Below, piece by piece: positions 1-9,985 of a stretch of DNA of 64,000 nt. The notes below the pieces were generated by a model, which was not told where the DNA came from, did not search any database, and was given only the letters and a program-made list of their open reading frames with translations. This DNA comes from Dendrobium chrysotoxum (Eukaryota; Streptophyta; Magnoliopsida; Asparagales; Orchidaceae). A program made the position numbers and the translations under genes. The DNA lies in contig CM034311.1 in the NCBI GenBank assembly GCA_019925795.1, positions 36,559,472 to 36,623,471 of the forward strand, written 5' to 3'. Every line of letters starts with the position of its first letter. Position 1 is the stretch's first letter.

Positions 1-39
1 CCCGGGAACGGGTAGGCGGCCTTACCGGCCGGACCGGCC

Positions 40-250
40 GGCCGCCGCCGCCGCCGCCGCCGGCGGCGCAGAACCGCGCCGGAGCGCGCTCGGCCCGCGC
101 TGGGCCCGCCCGCGGCCCGCGCTGGGCCCGCCCGCGGCCTGCTCGCGGCCCGCCTGGGCCCGCCCACGGCCTGCTCGCGGCCCGCCTGGGGCCCGCCCGC
201 GGCCCGCCTTGGCCCGCGCCTGGCCCGCCTTCGCGCCTGCTGGCCGCGCC
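40..250. repeat. GC-rich degenerate minisatellite upstream of accessory gene
   Basis: A very GC-rich stretch made of imperfect repeats built on gcccgcctgggcccgcccgc and ctgctcgcggcccgcctggg. It lies about 200-400 bp upstream of the plus-strand TATA box at 442-449. Copy B has a GC-rich block in the same place (56385-56520) but without this repeat expansion, so the array grew in copy A or shrank in copy B. Confidence 0.75.
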
Positions 251-441
251 CCTTGGCTGGGCGGTTTGGCCGGCGGTTTGGGGAACCGCCGGCCGGTTTT
301 ATAATATAATATTATTATATATATATATTTTTTTAATTTGGGCCCGAAAAATTCCGAAAAAATCCCAAAAAATTCCGAAAAATTTGAAAAATTTCAGGGA
401 ATTTAATAGAATTTTGGAATCCTCCCCCCCTTAAGGAAAAC

Positions 442-449
442 TATAAATA
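442..449 (+). promoter_or_regulatory. TATA box of the antisense accessory gene, copy A
   Basis: TATAAATA on the plus strand about 275 bp upstream of the accessory ATG at 724. The same octamer sits at 56707-56714 in copy B, 270 bp upstream of its ATG. Conservation at equal spacing while nearby sequence diverges supports a real promoter distinct from the LTR promoter. Grande-type Tat elements are known to transcribe their accessory gene from an internal promoter. Confidence 0.65.
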
Positions 450-723
450 GACCCCCCAAGGCTTAGTAGAAAACTCGCCCCTTCTTCCCTTCTTCCTCTG
501 GCTTTCTAGCTTTTGGCATTCTGAGGCTTTCCGCCATTTTTTAAGTAGGTGACTTTCCCTACTTGACTTGGCGCCCCTCTTTTTGTGCAGAAGTTAGTGG
601 CTTTCTCCCTTCCTCTCCTCGTTCTTCCTCCCTTTTTCTTCCTACTTTGGAGGCTTTCCGCAGTCTTTCGTAGGTGATTTTCCCTACTTAGATTTGCGCC
701 CCTCTTTAGTAAAGGGAGCAAAA

Positions 724-2402
724 ATGGGTGACCCTGCCTCCTCTAAAATTCCTTCAGAAGATCATCCTGTGCAACGGTCTGAAGTTCCAAAGAGGGTCCA
801 GAAGGCGCCGAAGGCTGACGATGTGATTTCCACCGTCACTGAGGATTCCTTCATCTCATTTAGGAAGAAGTTTCATTTTCCTAATGATTTGGTGATGAAG
901 GTGCCGGCCAGAACTGATCGTGCTTGCTTTCCTCCCCCTGGATATGTGACGGTGTATGAATTTAGTCTGCGAGCGGGACTACGATTTCCTCCTTCCACCG
1001 AACTGATCGACATTCTGACGCTTTGTGGGGTGTGCTTGTCTCAATTTTCCTACAGAGCAATGTCGATTGTGATGGGTCTGATCGTGCTTTTCAGAGACCG
1101 CGGAGTGGTACTTTCCTCAGAGTGCCTTTCTCGGATGGGGCGTCTCTTTAGCGATGCGCAGGGACGTGTTTCATTCAGGTCCAAGTGGTTGGATATCCGC
1201 ACCCGAGACCCCTCGAAAGGTTGGATCAGCAACTTCTTTTATGTGCAGAATGATTGGGGTCTTCAGGAGAAGTGGGGGAAGTTGAAAGAGCTACCTGTCC
1301 CCCTTCACATTGGAGCAGAAGATTTGCTGAGGATACTCAAACTCCCTGATCTGGATGCTCTACACTACGAGGTGCGTTACTTGAGTAGATATGTAGATGA
1401 GGAGTACTTGTTCAAGGTTGGGTTATCTACTTAAGCAGGGAGATCACATGCTCAAATGTTGAAGAAGTCTGCTAGAGTTCCAGAAGTGGTTCCCCAAAAG
1501 AACCACTCCAAGCATCCAGGGAGCGAGGAAGGTTTGCAGGCATTGAGGAAGAAGAGGGCAGGTGAAGTTTTGACAGTTGTTAGCAGAGGTCCCCGAGCTT
1601 CTCCATCCAAGACATATATTCCAGAGGATGTGTTAAACCATCAGTGCATCGGCCGCCGACGGGCTGAGGAGTTGGTGAGTTCTCCTTCACTTCTTCTCCT
1701 TTTTTACATTTCTTAAGGAATATATTTCTGATATTTTTCTTGTCTCAGTATTCTGATTTCAAGCTTGAGATGACCAAGGCTCTGAACGATTGGAACAAAG
1801 AGTTTGTGAAGGTTAAATACCTTCAGGGAGAGTACAAGAAGAAATATGACAGTAAAGTGAAGGAGATGAAGGTGGTGGAGGATCAGCTCGAGGGGTGCAG
1901 AACTGAGTTGGCGAACAAGATCACTTCAGTCTCTTCTCAGAATGAATGGATGGATCGTCTGCATATAGAATTGGTGGAGGCACAAGCGACGATCAAGCAG
2001 CAGGAAAAGGCTCAGCAAGTCCTTGAGGCTGAGAATGAGAGGCTTCGGAGTGTATTATCTGAGAAGGAGGCCCAGCAGTTGCCGTCAGCAGTTATTGAGG
2101 AGTTCAAAAAATCTTATGCTTTCAAGATCATTATTGAGGACCACATTCAGGAGGCTCGCAGTCATATTTATGATGTGGAGGTGAAGGCCTTGGAGGCAGA
2201 GTGCGCAGAGGATGGCTTCATCAGGGGCTTCATGAAGGGTGTTCGGACAGTACATCGCAAGACCGGAGCAGAGATCGAGGGACTGACTCCCAGCCAGGCT
2301 TCTAGTGATGCTTCTTCGGACTCTGGTGGTGAAGAGCTGGAGAGTGAGTTACAGCGAGCTTTTGCCTTGGAGGAGGACGAGGATGATGTTGAGATTCTTT
2401 AG
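724..2402 (+). pseudogene. Tat accessory gene, antisense to gag-pol (putative gypsy type transposon protein), copy A
   Basis: Two exons: 724-1674 and 1749-2402, split by a 74-bp intron with gtgagt donor and ctcag acceptor, joined in phase 0. The first exon encodes the globular region I assign to the plant 'putative gypsy type transposon' family (Transposase_28), with FRKKFHFPNDLVMKVP, CFPPPGYVTVYE and SRMGRLFSDAQG as landmarks. The second exon is a long charged helix, probably coiled coil, ending in an acidic tail (EEDEDDVEIL). Compared with copy B this copy has one extra codon near 998 and a stop, TAA at 1432-1434, where copy B has a sense codon, so only the first 236 residues can be made. 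Its role in the element is unknown; the related Grande accessory protein is reported to be nuclear. Transcription converges on the gag-pol 3' end. Confidence 0.85.
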
Positions 2403-2632
2403 GGTGTCTTTGATGTAGTTTTGTATCTCTTTGATTCCTTTCTAGTGATTGTATGTATGCTCGATGTTGATGTTTCTATCTGGTGTACTTGATGTTCAGT
2501 GATATATAAAGATGTTGTTGATATTCTTTTCTCACATGCAAATGAAATTTACTTAGTTTTATTTCAGTTTGGACTTTAGTGAGCTCTCTTTTGACTTGAA
2601 CAAATGTGAGGCATTCTTTTTCTTTAAAGATT

Positions 2633-2890
2633 TTGACCTATCCAGGGTTATTAGTGAAAGCATTTGCTCGATTCCCTTAACCTGTCCGGAAAAAGGTCAG
2701 ATCAACTCCCTTTGGGATTGATCATCAAATGATTTTGATATTCAAGATATCCTCCTAGGATACTTGACCTATCCGAGGTTGTTAGTCAAAGCATTTGCTT
2801 GATGACATTAACCTGTGTGGAAGAGGTCGGATCAAATCCCCCTGGGATTGATCATTCAATAATTGAGATACAATATAGATTGTGTACTTC
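2633..2890. repeat. Tandem duplication, 131-bp period, between convergent genes (copy A)
   Basis: Two imperfect units begin with ttgacctatcc at 2633 and at 2764. Each contains attaacctgt or cttaacctgt, then ggattgatcat. The same pair with the same 131-bp period is at 58874 and 59005 in copy B, so it is a fixed part of the family. It lies between the accessory-gene 3' end and the gag-pol 3' end, where a termination or packaging signal could sit; function is not shown. The rest of 2403-3103 shows no gene. Confidence 0.85.
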
Positions 2891-3103
2891 TCGAATCACA
2901 GAAAAAGAGTTTGGAGAGAAGAAACAATAGCACGCCAAAGTGAATATCATATTGCTCTGTGATATGAGATAACAGTTCCCTAGAATAACTTAGGGATACA
3001 AGAGAAAAGTTCTTCTATAATCAACACACACGGGATGTACGAAAAACTTTATAACACGAATATAAGACAAACATAATACATAGACTGATAGCAGTATCAA
3101 CTC

Positions 3104-6100
3104 CTACTGATAATATTTGCGAAGATTGCCCACGTTCCAAGTTCGAGGAAGCATTTTCCCGCCAGCATCCTTCAGTTTGAAGGTTCCAGGCTTGACCATA
3201 GCCGCTACCAAATAAGGACCCTCCCAGAGGGGGGAGAGCTTATTTCGCTGAGGGCCTTTTCCAGCGGCTTCAATGCTTCGTAGTACTAAGTCCCCAATAG
3301 TGATAGGGCGAGGTTTCACCCTTCGATTGTAGTGACGGGCAACTCTTTGGTGGTATGCAGCGGTTCTGAGTGAGGCTTCATCTCTTACTTCTGGGAGGAA
3401 ATCCAAATTTGCTCTAAGCTTCTCCTCGTTACTTATGAAGTCGAAAGTCTGAACTCTGTGGCTAGGAACTCCGATATCAACCGGTATGACTGCTTCTGTA
3501 CCAAAGCAAAGGTTATATGGGGTTTCCCCTGTAGGAGTTCTGGCGGTGGTCCGATAAGCCCAGAGGACATTGGGGAGTTCTTCGGCCCATTGCCCCCCAA
3601 CCTTCCCTAGGCGTGTCTTCAGCCCTTTCAGGATTGTTCGATTTGTGACCTCTGTTTGCCCATTAGTTTGAGGATGGGCAACAGCTGTGTGAATGAGCTG
3701 AATATGAAAATCCCTACAAAAAGATGTAAAGATTTTCCCAGTGAACTGTGTCCCGTTATCAGTGATGATTTTTGCGGGAATGCCAAAGCGACATATTATG
3801 TTCTTCCATAAGAATTGCTTGGCATTTGCTTCAGTAATCTTCGCCAAAGGTTCCGCATCTACCCATTTGGTGAAGTAATCTACAGCCAAAATAATAAATT
3901 TTCGCTGTCCAGTTGCTATAGGAAAAGGTCCCATTATATCAATTCCCCATTTGGCAAAAGGCCAGGGGCCTTGAAGAGATGCAAGCTCCAGAGCGGGTGT
4001 ATGAGTGAGGTTAGAATGCAGTTGACAGTTTTCGCACTTTCGTGTGAATTCAAGTGCATCATGTTTCATTGTAGGCCAATAGAATCCCTGTCTCATGATC
4101 TTGTAAGCTAACGCTCTTCCTCCCAGATGTTCTCCACATACTCCTGAATGCACTTCTCGAAGCGCGTAATCGGCTTCTGATGGTGGGAGACACTTGAGGT
4201 AGGGCCCAATGAAGGAGCGCTTATACAACTCGTTGCTGATAATAGTGAAATTTGCAGCTTGTCTCCGAAGTCGTATTGCAGCTATAGGATCTTCAGGTAG
4301 CACTCCATCTTTTAGAAAAGACAAGATGGGTTCGATCCAAGATATCTCTCTTGGCTCGTCAATTGACTGTATGACCCATGGACCCTGAATGCTTGGAAAG
4401 TGGATTTCCTCGATACATCTTCTCTTGTAGATATCCCCCGTTGTTGATGTAGCAAGTTTAGAAAGAGCGTCTGCTCTTGCATTTTGTTCTCGGAGGATAT
4501 GTATGATTTGATGTTCCCCTATACGGGCTAAGAGTAGCTTCACAATGCTACAATATTGAGCCAATTGTGGGTTGTGAATATCAAAATCCCCCTCCACCTG
4601 AGAGGCGACTAGTTGGGAATCAGTGTGGGCTATTAGGTTCTGGACTTCACAGTCGATGGCTAGTCTCAACCCAGCAATAAGGGCCTCGTATTCTGCTACG
4701 TTGTTGGTTGCTGGGAACTTGAGTCGAAGCCCGTACTCAAGAGTAACCTTCTGTGGAGAGATTAATAAAATTCCAGCCCCAGCCCCAGAACTCCCTGAAG
4801 CTCCATCGACGTACAACATCCAGAATGGAGAAGAAGGTGAAGCACTTGGTTGTACATCAGATGCTGGAACAGTGCATTCAACTACAAAATCTGCTAGTGC
4901 TTGAGATTTAATATCAGGTCTAGGCAAGTAGTGGATATCAAATTCTCCCAGTTCTACAGACCACTTGACAAGCCTGCCTGATGCTTCTGGCTTCTGCAGA
5001 ATGCTTTTTAGCGGCAGATTCGTGTAAACTCCAATTGAGTGGGCTTGAAAGTAAGGGCGTAGTTTTCTGGCGGAGTAAACTAACGCCAATGCTGTCTTAT
5101 CTGCCAAAGGATAACGTCCCTCTACTTCAGATAAAATCTTACTAACATAGTAGATAGGACGTTGTATAGCATTTTCTTCTCGGACCAGAACTGAACTAAT
5201 GGCTTGGATAGATACAGCCATATACAAATACAATCTCTCTCCTGGTATTGGTTTAGAAAGTAGTGGCGGGGATGCCAAATACTTTCGCAATTGCTCAAAG
5301 GCTTCTTGACATTCATCTGTCCATTGAAACCCGGAGCTACGGGCACCTCTAAGTATCTTGAAGAAGGGCAGATATTTGTCTCCTGAACGTGCCAGGAAAC
5401 GAGATAGTGCCGCAATCCTCCCATTCAGCCTTTGGACCTCCTTGATGTTCTTCGGCGGCACCATGTCCCTTAGTGCCTTGATCTTTTCTGGATTGGCTTC
5501 GATTCCTCTATGGGTTACCATAAACCCTAAAAACTTTCCAGAAGCGACTCCAAAAGCACATTTAGCGGGGTTGAGTCGCATATTGTAATGTCTTAACAAG
5601 TGGAAACATTGTTTCAGGTCAGAGATATGTTGGGTTTTTTCCAGGCTTTTTACCAACATATCGTCTACGTACACCTCCATAGTACGTCCAATAAGGTTTT
5701 TGAAAACCTTATTCATGAGGCGCTGATAAGTTGCTCCAGCATTTTTGAGCCCGAAGGGCATCACCCGATAGCAGTACAATCCTTTGTCTGTTTGAAAAGC
5801 TGTTGCTTCTTCATCAGCAGGATTCATCTTTATTTGATTGTAACCGGAGTATGCATCCATAAAGCTTAACATTTGATGACCGAAAGTCGTATCAACTAAC
5901 TGGTCAATGCGAGGGAGCGGAAAACTATCTTTCGGGCAAGCTTTGTTGAGATCAGTGTAATCTATACACATTCTCCAGGCTCCACTCCCCTTCCGTACCA
6001 TGACAATATTTGCTAACCAAGTAGGATAGAGCACCTCTCGTATGAATCCGGCTTCTAAAAGTTTATCGACTTCTTGTTCAATTGCTTGCTGGCGATCTGG

Positions 6101-6586
6101 TGCAAAGTTTCGCTTCTTCTGGATAATCGGTTTGCATGTTGGATTGACTTTGAGGGAGTGAACGATCACTTCGGGGTCAATTCCAGGCATATCTGCTGGA
6201 CTCCATGCAAAAATATCCTGATTTTCTCGTAGAAAAGCTGTAAAGTTTCTCTTCTCATCATCTGAGAGAAGTGATCCAATTCGCACTGTCTTTGAAGGAT
6301 GCTCTTCAGATATAGATACAGTAGTAAGGTCTTCCACAGGGGAAGCTCTCTGAGGAATATCTTCGCTCCGCAGATCAAAGTCCTCGATGCTCAGGGTAAC
6401 CGTTGGACGAGACTTGATCTGCCTAAGATAGCAGGTTTGTGCTATTTGCTGATCTCCGCATACTACACCGACTCCTGATGGGGTATGGAACTTCAGCTTG
6501 AGGTGAGGAATGGATGCGATGATCCCAAAAATTGACTGGAGCGGCCTCCCGAAGATGGCGTTATAAGCTGATTCTGATTTCACCAC
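3104..6586 (-). CDS. Tat retrotransposon pol: reverse transcriptase, two RNase H regions, integrase (copy A)
   Basis: 1160 residues, open throughout. Reverse transcriptase spans about 150-350 with MCIDYTDLN (206-214), FMDAYSGYNQIK and YVDD at 306-309. The first RNase H (about 450-530) has LYLYMAVS and YTNLPL where catalytic acidic residues belong, so it looks dead. A second, archaeal-type RNase H (590-712) keeps D594, E634, D656 and D706. Integrase has an HHCC zinc site (H813, H820, C851, C854) and a DDE core D883, D943, E979 with 35 residues between the last two. No chromodomain follows. The frame is the same as the upstream gag-protease frame, with a TGA (6614-6616) between them; copy B has CGA there, so this region was probably translated as part of one gag-pol polyprotein and the M at 6586 is only the first Met after the stop. 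Confidence 0.93.
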   Translation of the reverse strand: MVKSESAYNAIFGRPLQSIFGIIASIPHLKLKFHTPSGVGVVCGDQQIAQTCYLRQIKSRPTVTLSIEDFDLRSEDIPQRASPVEDLTTVSISEEHPSKTVRIGSLLSDDEKRNFTAFLRENQDIFAWSPADMPGIDPEVIVHSLKVNPTCKPIIQKKRNFAPDRQQAIEQEVDKLLEAGFIREVLYPTWLANIVMVRKGSGAWRMCIDYTDLNKACPKDSFPLPRIDQLVDTTFGHQMLSFMDAYSGYNQIKMNPADEEATAFQTDKGLYCYRVMPFGLKNAGATYQRLMNKVFKNLIGRTMEVYVDDMLVKSLEKTQHISDLKQCFHLLRHYNMRLNPAKCAFGVASGKFLGFMVTHRGIEANPEKIKALRDMVPPKNIKEVQRLNGRIAALSRFLARSGDKYLPFFKILRGARSSGFQWTDECQEAFEQLRKYLASPPLLSKPIPGERLYLYMAVSIQAISSVLVREENAIQRPIYYVSKILSEVEGRYPLADKTALALVYSARKLRPYFQAHSIGVYTNLPLKSILQKPEASGRLVKWSVELGEFDIHYLPRPDIKSQALADFVVECTVPASDVQPSASPSSPFWMLYVDGASGSSGAGAGILLISPQKVTLEYGLRLKFPATNNVAEYEALIAGLRLAIDCEVQNLIAHTDSQLVASQVEGDFDIHNPQLAQYCSIVKLLLARIGEHQIIHILREQNARADALSKLATSTTGDIYKRRCIEEIHFPSIQGPWVIQSIDEPREISWIEPILSFLKDGVLPEDPIAAIRLRRQAANFTIISNELYKRSFIGPYLKCLPPSEADYALREVHSGVCGEHLGGRALAYKIMRQGFYWPTMKHDALEFTRKCENCQLHSNLTHTPALELASLQGPWPFAKWGIDIMGPFPIATGQRKFIILAVDYFTKWVDAEPLAKITEANAKQFLWKNIICRFGIPAKIITDNGTQFTGKIFTSFCRDFHIQLIHTAVAHPQTNGQTEVTNRTILKGLKTRLGKVGGQWAEELPNVLWAYRTTARTPTGETPYNLCFGTEAVIPVDIGVPSHRVQTFDFISNEEKLRANLDFLPEVRDEASLRTAAYHQRVARHYNRRVKPRPITIGDLVLRSIEAAGKGPQRNKLSPLWEGPYLVAAMVKPGTFKLKDAGGKMLPRTWNVGNLRKYYQ

Positions 6587-6613
6587 AATGAATTGGATGG
6601 AGTGTGTAGTCTG

Positions 6614-8548
6614 TCAAGGAAATTCTCCAAGGACTACCGGGAGACTGATTATTCCTTCTGCTTGTACAGGTCGATTATCAAATCCATATAAAGGACCTGC
6701 AGCAGGTTGAAGTTTTTCTCTTGAGAGACCCATGTTGAGAAAAGTAGAGTAGAATAGAACATCTACGGAGCTTCCGTTGTCCACAAGAATTCTTTTGACA
6801 TTGTAACACGGGTCACCAATGCCTGCGTTTATGACAAGCGGATCTTGATGGGGGGTCTTTACTCCTTCCAGGTCGGAATCATCGAACGTGATGGAATGAT
6901 CAATACGAGCCCTTTTTGGAGTTGGGTTTTCTTCCACAGTTAAAAAGATTTGGTCGGATAGTAAGGGGCCTCCTGCGATTGTTTCAATTTCGCCCACCGT
7001 TACCCGGTTATTCGCTGGTTGTCTTTGTGATTGATTCTGCCCCCCAGTGGGACGAGCTTCTTCTCGGGTAGGTGGATTCCCAATAAATTGTTGAAGATAA
7101 CCCTGACGGATGAGTCTTTCAATCTCCTCCTTAAGTTGCCTACAGGACTCAGTAGTGTGGCCACGACTACGATGAAAGTGGCAGTACTGATCTTGGTTTC
7201 CTGTATTCTGCTTTAAAGGATGCGGCCACTTCACTTTGTCCTGATCTTGAATCGCCATCAACACATTTGCTCGAGAGGTGTTGAGCGGAGTGTACTCCTT
7301 CTCCTGTCGGGGTTCTCGTCGTGGCAATGGGGGTCTAGGAGGTAGATTGCTCTTCCCTTGCTTTTTCCGTTGTGATGATGGATTATCCATCTCAGGTGCT
7401 CCCTTGCGCTTCCCAGTGGGTTGCTCGAACTGTTTTCTGTGAGCATTTATTGCCTCATCTGCTGATATCTGTGCTTCCACACGATGGATCAGATCGGCAT
7501 ATGAATGAACAGTATCGCGCATGAGTGCCGAATAGAAGGGGCCAGGACGGAGTCCTCCAAGAAAGACCCCTCTGAGCAATTCTGGGTCCACTCCTGGGAT
7601 TTGTCGAGCCTCGATAGAAAATCGTCGAAAGTACTCTTTCAATGATTCTCCCTCGCTTTGACGAATCCCGGAAAGGTGAGAAGAATCCTTAGTAATTCTT
7701 CGGTTGGCTACGAACTGCTCGACAAACACCTTGGCCAATTTAACAAATGTGGGGATCGTTCCGGCTGGAAGTGAATAGTACCATGTTCGAGCTTGTCCTT
7801 TAAGAGTAGCAGGGAAAACCTGGCAAAGGAGTGCATCTGAAGCTCGTTGAATATGCATGATGGTTCTGTAATGGTCGATGTGCTCATACGGGTCGGATGT
7901 CCCATCGTAGGATTCAATGCTTGGCAGCTTAAAGCCAGCCGGAATAGGGTGTTGAAGAATGGCTTCTGCCAGGGGTGACGACTCCTGGAAGTCCCACTGA
8001 CGAAGAGGTTGCCTTATGCCTCCTGTAGGGAATTCCTCCCGGACTAATTGTCGCAGTTCGTGGCGTAGGGCATTGCGAGGGAGCTCAGCAATGTGAGGTT
8101 GGGCTAACTCCTCAGGGAGGTCTTGAGGAAGGCGAGATCGCTGACTTGCGTGCGGAGGATGGGTAGAACTTGCTGTATCAGCCAGCTCATTCTCTTGACG
8201 TGACTGCGAACGCCTCCTGGGTGGAGGAAGAGGATTCTCAGCCTGAAGATGTTCAATTTGAACAGCTTCGACACGGGGTGGATCTCGAGGGAGAAGAACC
8301 TCCTCCTGAGGTGCTAGGGTCGGCTGTCGAGTCTCTCGCAAGAGTTGTAGGATCTCATTTTGAGATTCTTCCATCTTTCGAATTCTCTCCTCTAAGGAGG
8401 GTCCCGAGGTCCCTTCTCCATGTGCGTTTTGCCCCCCGGGGAGGAAAGAGGTAGATACCGGGCGTCTATGATTTATAGACTGATTTCTGGACTGGTGGGA
8501 GTTGGAGCGAGAAGCTCCAATGATACGACTGCTGCGCCTGTTGACCAT
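6614..8548 (-). CDS. Tat retrotransposon gag and protease (copy A)
   Basis: 644 residues before TGA at 6614-6616. A basic, polar N-terminus and a Glu/Gln/Pro-rich linker lead into the capsid-like retrotransposon gag domain (about 205-370, from FKLPSIESYDGTSDPYEHI through GVFLGGLRPGPF). A nucleocapsid-type knuckle follows at about 460-473, but it is C-x2-H-x4-H-x4-C, a His replacing the second Cys of the standard motif. The aspartic protease starts near the C-terminus with LVDNGSSVDVL, where DNGSS replaces the usual DSG or DTG. The protease would continue past the stop into the pol frame, which is the same reading frame. The start at 8548 lies 33 bp inside the primer-binding region. Together with pol this is one frame of 1815 codons broken only at codon 645. 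Confidence 0.92.
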   Translation of the reverse strand: MVNRRSSRIIGASRSNSHQSRNQSINHRRPVSTSFLPGGQNAHGEGTSGPSLEERIRKMEESQNEILQLLRETRQPTLAPQEEVLLPRDPPRVEAVQIEHLQAENPLPPPRRRSQSRQENELADTASSTHPPHASQRSRLPQDLPEELAQPHIAELPRNALRHELRQLVREEFPTGGIRQPLRQWDFQESSPLAEAILQHPIPAGFKLPSIESYDGTSDPYEHIDHYRTIMHIQRASDALLCQVFPATLKGQARTWYYSLPAGTIPTFVKLAKVFVEQFVANRRITKDSSHLSGIRQSEGESLKEYFRRFSIEARQIPGVDPELLRGVFLGGLRPGPFYSALMRDTVHSYADLIHRVEAQISADEAINAHRKQFEQPTGKRKGAPEMDNPSSQRKKQGKSNLPPRPPLPRREPRQEKEYTPLNTSRANVLMAIQDQDKVKWPHPLKQNTGNQDQYCHFHRSRGHTTESCRQLKEEIERLIRQGYLQQFIGNPPTREEARPTGGQNQSQRQPANNRVTVGEIETIAGGPLLSDQIFLTVEENPTPKRARIDHSITFDDSDLEGVKTPHQDPLVINAGIGDPCYNVKRILVDNGSSVDVLFYSTFLNMGLSREKLQPAAGPLYGFDNRPVQAEGIISLPVVLGEFP

Positions 8549-8580
8549 CGTAGCAATACTTGAAGTTGTGGGATGGACTT

Positions 8581-8599
8581 CTTCCCACAGACGGCGCCA
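8581..8599 (-). other. Primer-binding site of copy A
   Basis: Two bases inside the LTR edge, the minus strand reads TGGCGCCGTCTGTGGGAAG. The first nine bases match the 3' end of plant tRNA-Asp as used by Athila/Tat elements; the match to that tRNA then fails, so the primer identity is uncertain. Confidence 0.7.
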
Positions 8600-8602
8600 A
8601 AC

Positions 8603-9648
8603 TGTTGCGGACTCAAATATACGCGGCGATAGATTTTAATTTTCCGTCTCAACGTTGTACGTATATCCAGCACACAAACAGAATTGAGAAAGTAACACCA
8701 GAATTTTTACGTGGAAAACCCTGGAAAGGGAAAAAACCACGGGGCCACGCCCAGTTGAAATGATTCCACTAGAACTTGAGCAGATTACAGGGGACTGACT
8801 CGCTTTCAAGGGCGATCAGATTACAATGAGTATCCGTTACAAGGACAAGCTGAGTTCCGACGTCACTCGGAATGTCGAACAGAATTCTGGCGTCACTTTG
8901 AAAGAAACCCGGCGTCACTCGGGCGTCGGGTAGAATTCCGACGTCGGGCAGAATTCCGACGCTGCTCCCGTGTAGGGCAGAGCTCCGGCGTCCCTCGGGC
9001 GCCTGGTGGTGCTTCGGTGGAGTTCCGGCGATGTTCCGGCGGAGTTCCGGCGGTATTTCGGCGGAGTTCCCGCGGTGGTCGAGGAGGAGCTGTTCCCTCC
9101 TAGGCTTCTCTTCTCTTCTTCTTCTCTTCTTCTCTTCTTCTCTTCTTGGCTTGGGTCCCCTCTTAGGAGAAATGAGGGGCTATTTATAGTTTTTCTGGAG
9201 TGGCATAGCCCGTAAATATGTGAGGGATCAGGGGCAAATAGGGAGTGATCCGGATGAACGGCCGATATTGAATCCCTTGATCATGAACCGTTTATCAAGA
9301 ATTTGAAGGTCTTAATGATGTCAGAATTCTACGATCTTGGGCTCGTTGGATTCGTCTCGTCGAGCCGCTCGATTCGACTATAAGCTCGTCAAAATCGGAG
9401 ACCGTTTGGTAACTCAAATAGCTGTTTGATGCTTCCAACAGCGCTTCGGGTACTTGATTTGGACTCACTTGGGCTCGGATTGAGTCGAATTTGGTGTCGT
9501 TGGATTCGTATTTCCGAGACGCTCAGTTCGACTATAAGTTTGCTGAAATCGGAGTTTAAATGGTTTCCGAAATAATTTTTGAAGTTTCCAACTTGAGTTT
9601 TTCCTCGAGATTCGTGCCCGATCAAGATGATTTTTTGGCGATATATCA
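8603..9648 (-). repeat. 5' LTR of Tat copy A
   Basis: On the plus strand it runs from tgttgcgg to atatatca, giving TG...CA ends. It matches the LTR at 55141-56148 over its length, with a longer pyrimidine repeat (9108-9155) and scattered substitutions. The edge at 9648 is sharp: copy B continues into its polypurine tract there, while copy A continues into unrelated flanking DNA. Confidence 0.92.
9181..9188 (-). promoter_or_regulatory. LTR TATA box, copy A
   Basis: Minus-strand TATAAATA, with the identical site at 55681-55688 in the copy B LTR. It faces gag and is followed by a purine-rich stretch, the position expected of the U3/R promoter. Confidence 0.6.
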
Positions 9649-9985
9649 ATCTTAAAAAAATATTAATAATTAAAGGATTATCGTTTTGACAGACATTATT
9701 GTAAAATAACAGTTTTGTTTTTTGCATGAATACATCCATAATTTAATGAATTTATAATAAATAAATAAAAATTATTTTATTTTATATTTAAATAGATAAA
9801 CAGTTTCTTCATTACAAATTTTTATTTTTTGCAAAAGGTTGTTATCACATGTATAATAAAATAGAAAAGGTGTGTGTTTGCATGCAATTCAACTAATTTT
9901 GATTTTCTTCATAAATGAGCAAATGCTATGCTATATAAGGATAAATACAGATATTAAATTTATATTGGATATATAAAAAAATTTA
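9649..9985. other. AT-rich flank, no gene seen
   Basis: Flanking DNA next to the LTR. No reading frame, repeat or RNA structure stands out. Confidence 0.6.

Larger units (their letters stand above)
1..9648 (-). mobile_element. Ty3/gypsy LTR retrotransposon, Tat lineage, copy A (3' end outside window)
   Basis: Element order on the minus strand is 5' LTR (8603-9648), primer site, gag-protease, pol (RT, two RNase H regions, integrase), then a long 3' region with a plus-strand gene. Pol has no chromodomain and carries a second RNase H between the first RNase H and integrase, as in plant Tat-type elements (Tat/Ogre/Grande group). The window opens inside the 3' region at the point matching 56385 of copy B, so about 1.2 kb including the 3' LTR is missing here. 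The base pairs just outside the 5' LTR are atctt (9649-9653), the expected 5-bp target duplication, whose partner is off-window. Same family and orientation as the element at 55141-64000. Confidence 0.93.

Noticed and set aside
3815..5869. Plus-strand open frames of 70-100 codons opposite Tat pol (also 60073-62151)
   Set aside because: They mirror the conserved minus-strand pol code, recur in both copies only because pol does, and have no start context or family resemblance.
6614..6616. Programmed stop-codon readthrough between gag-protease and pol
   Set aside because: Copy B has a sense codon at this position and the stop interrupts the protease itself.
9389..9739. Minus-strand 116-codon frame in the LTR and flank
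   Set aside because: It crosses the LTR edge at 9648 and is an accident of the LTR sequence; the copy B equivalent differs.
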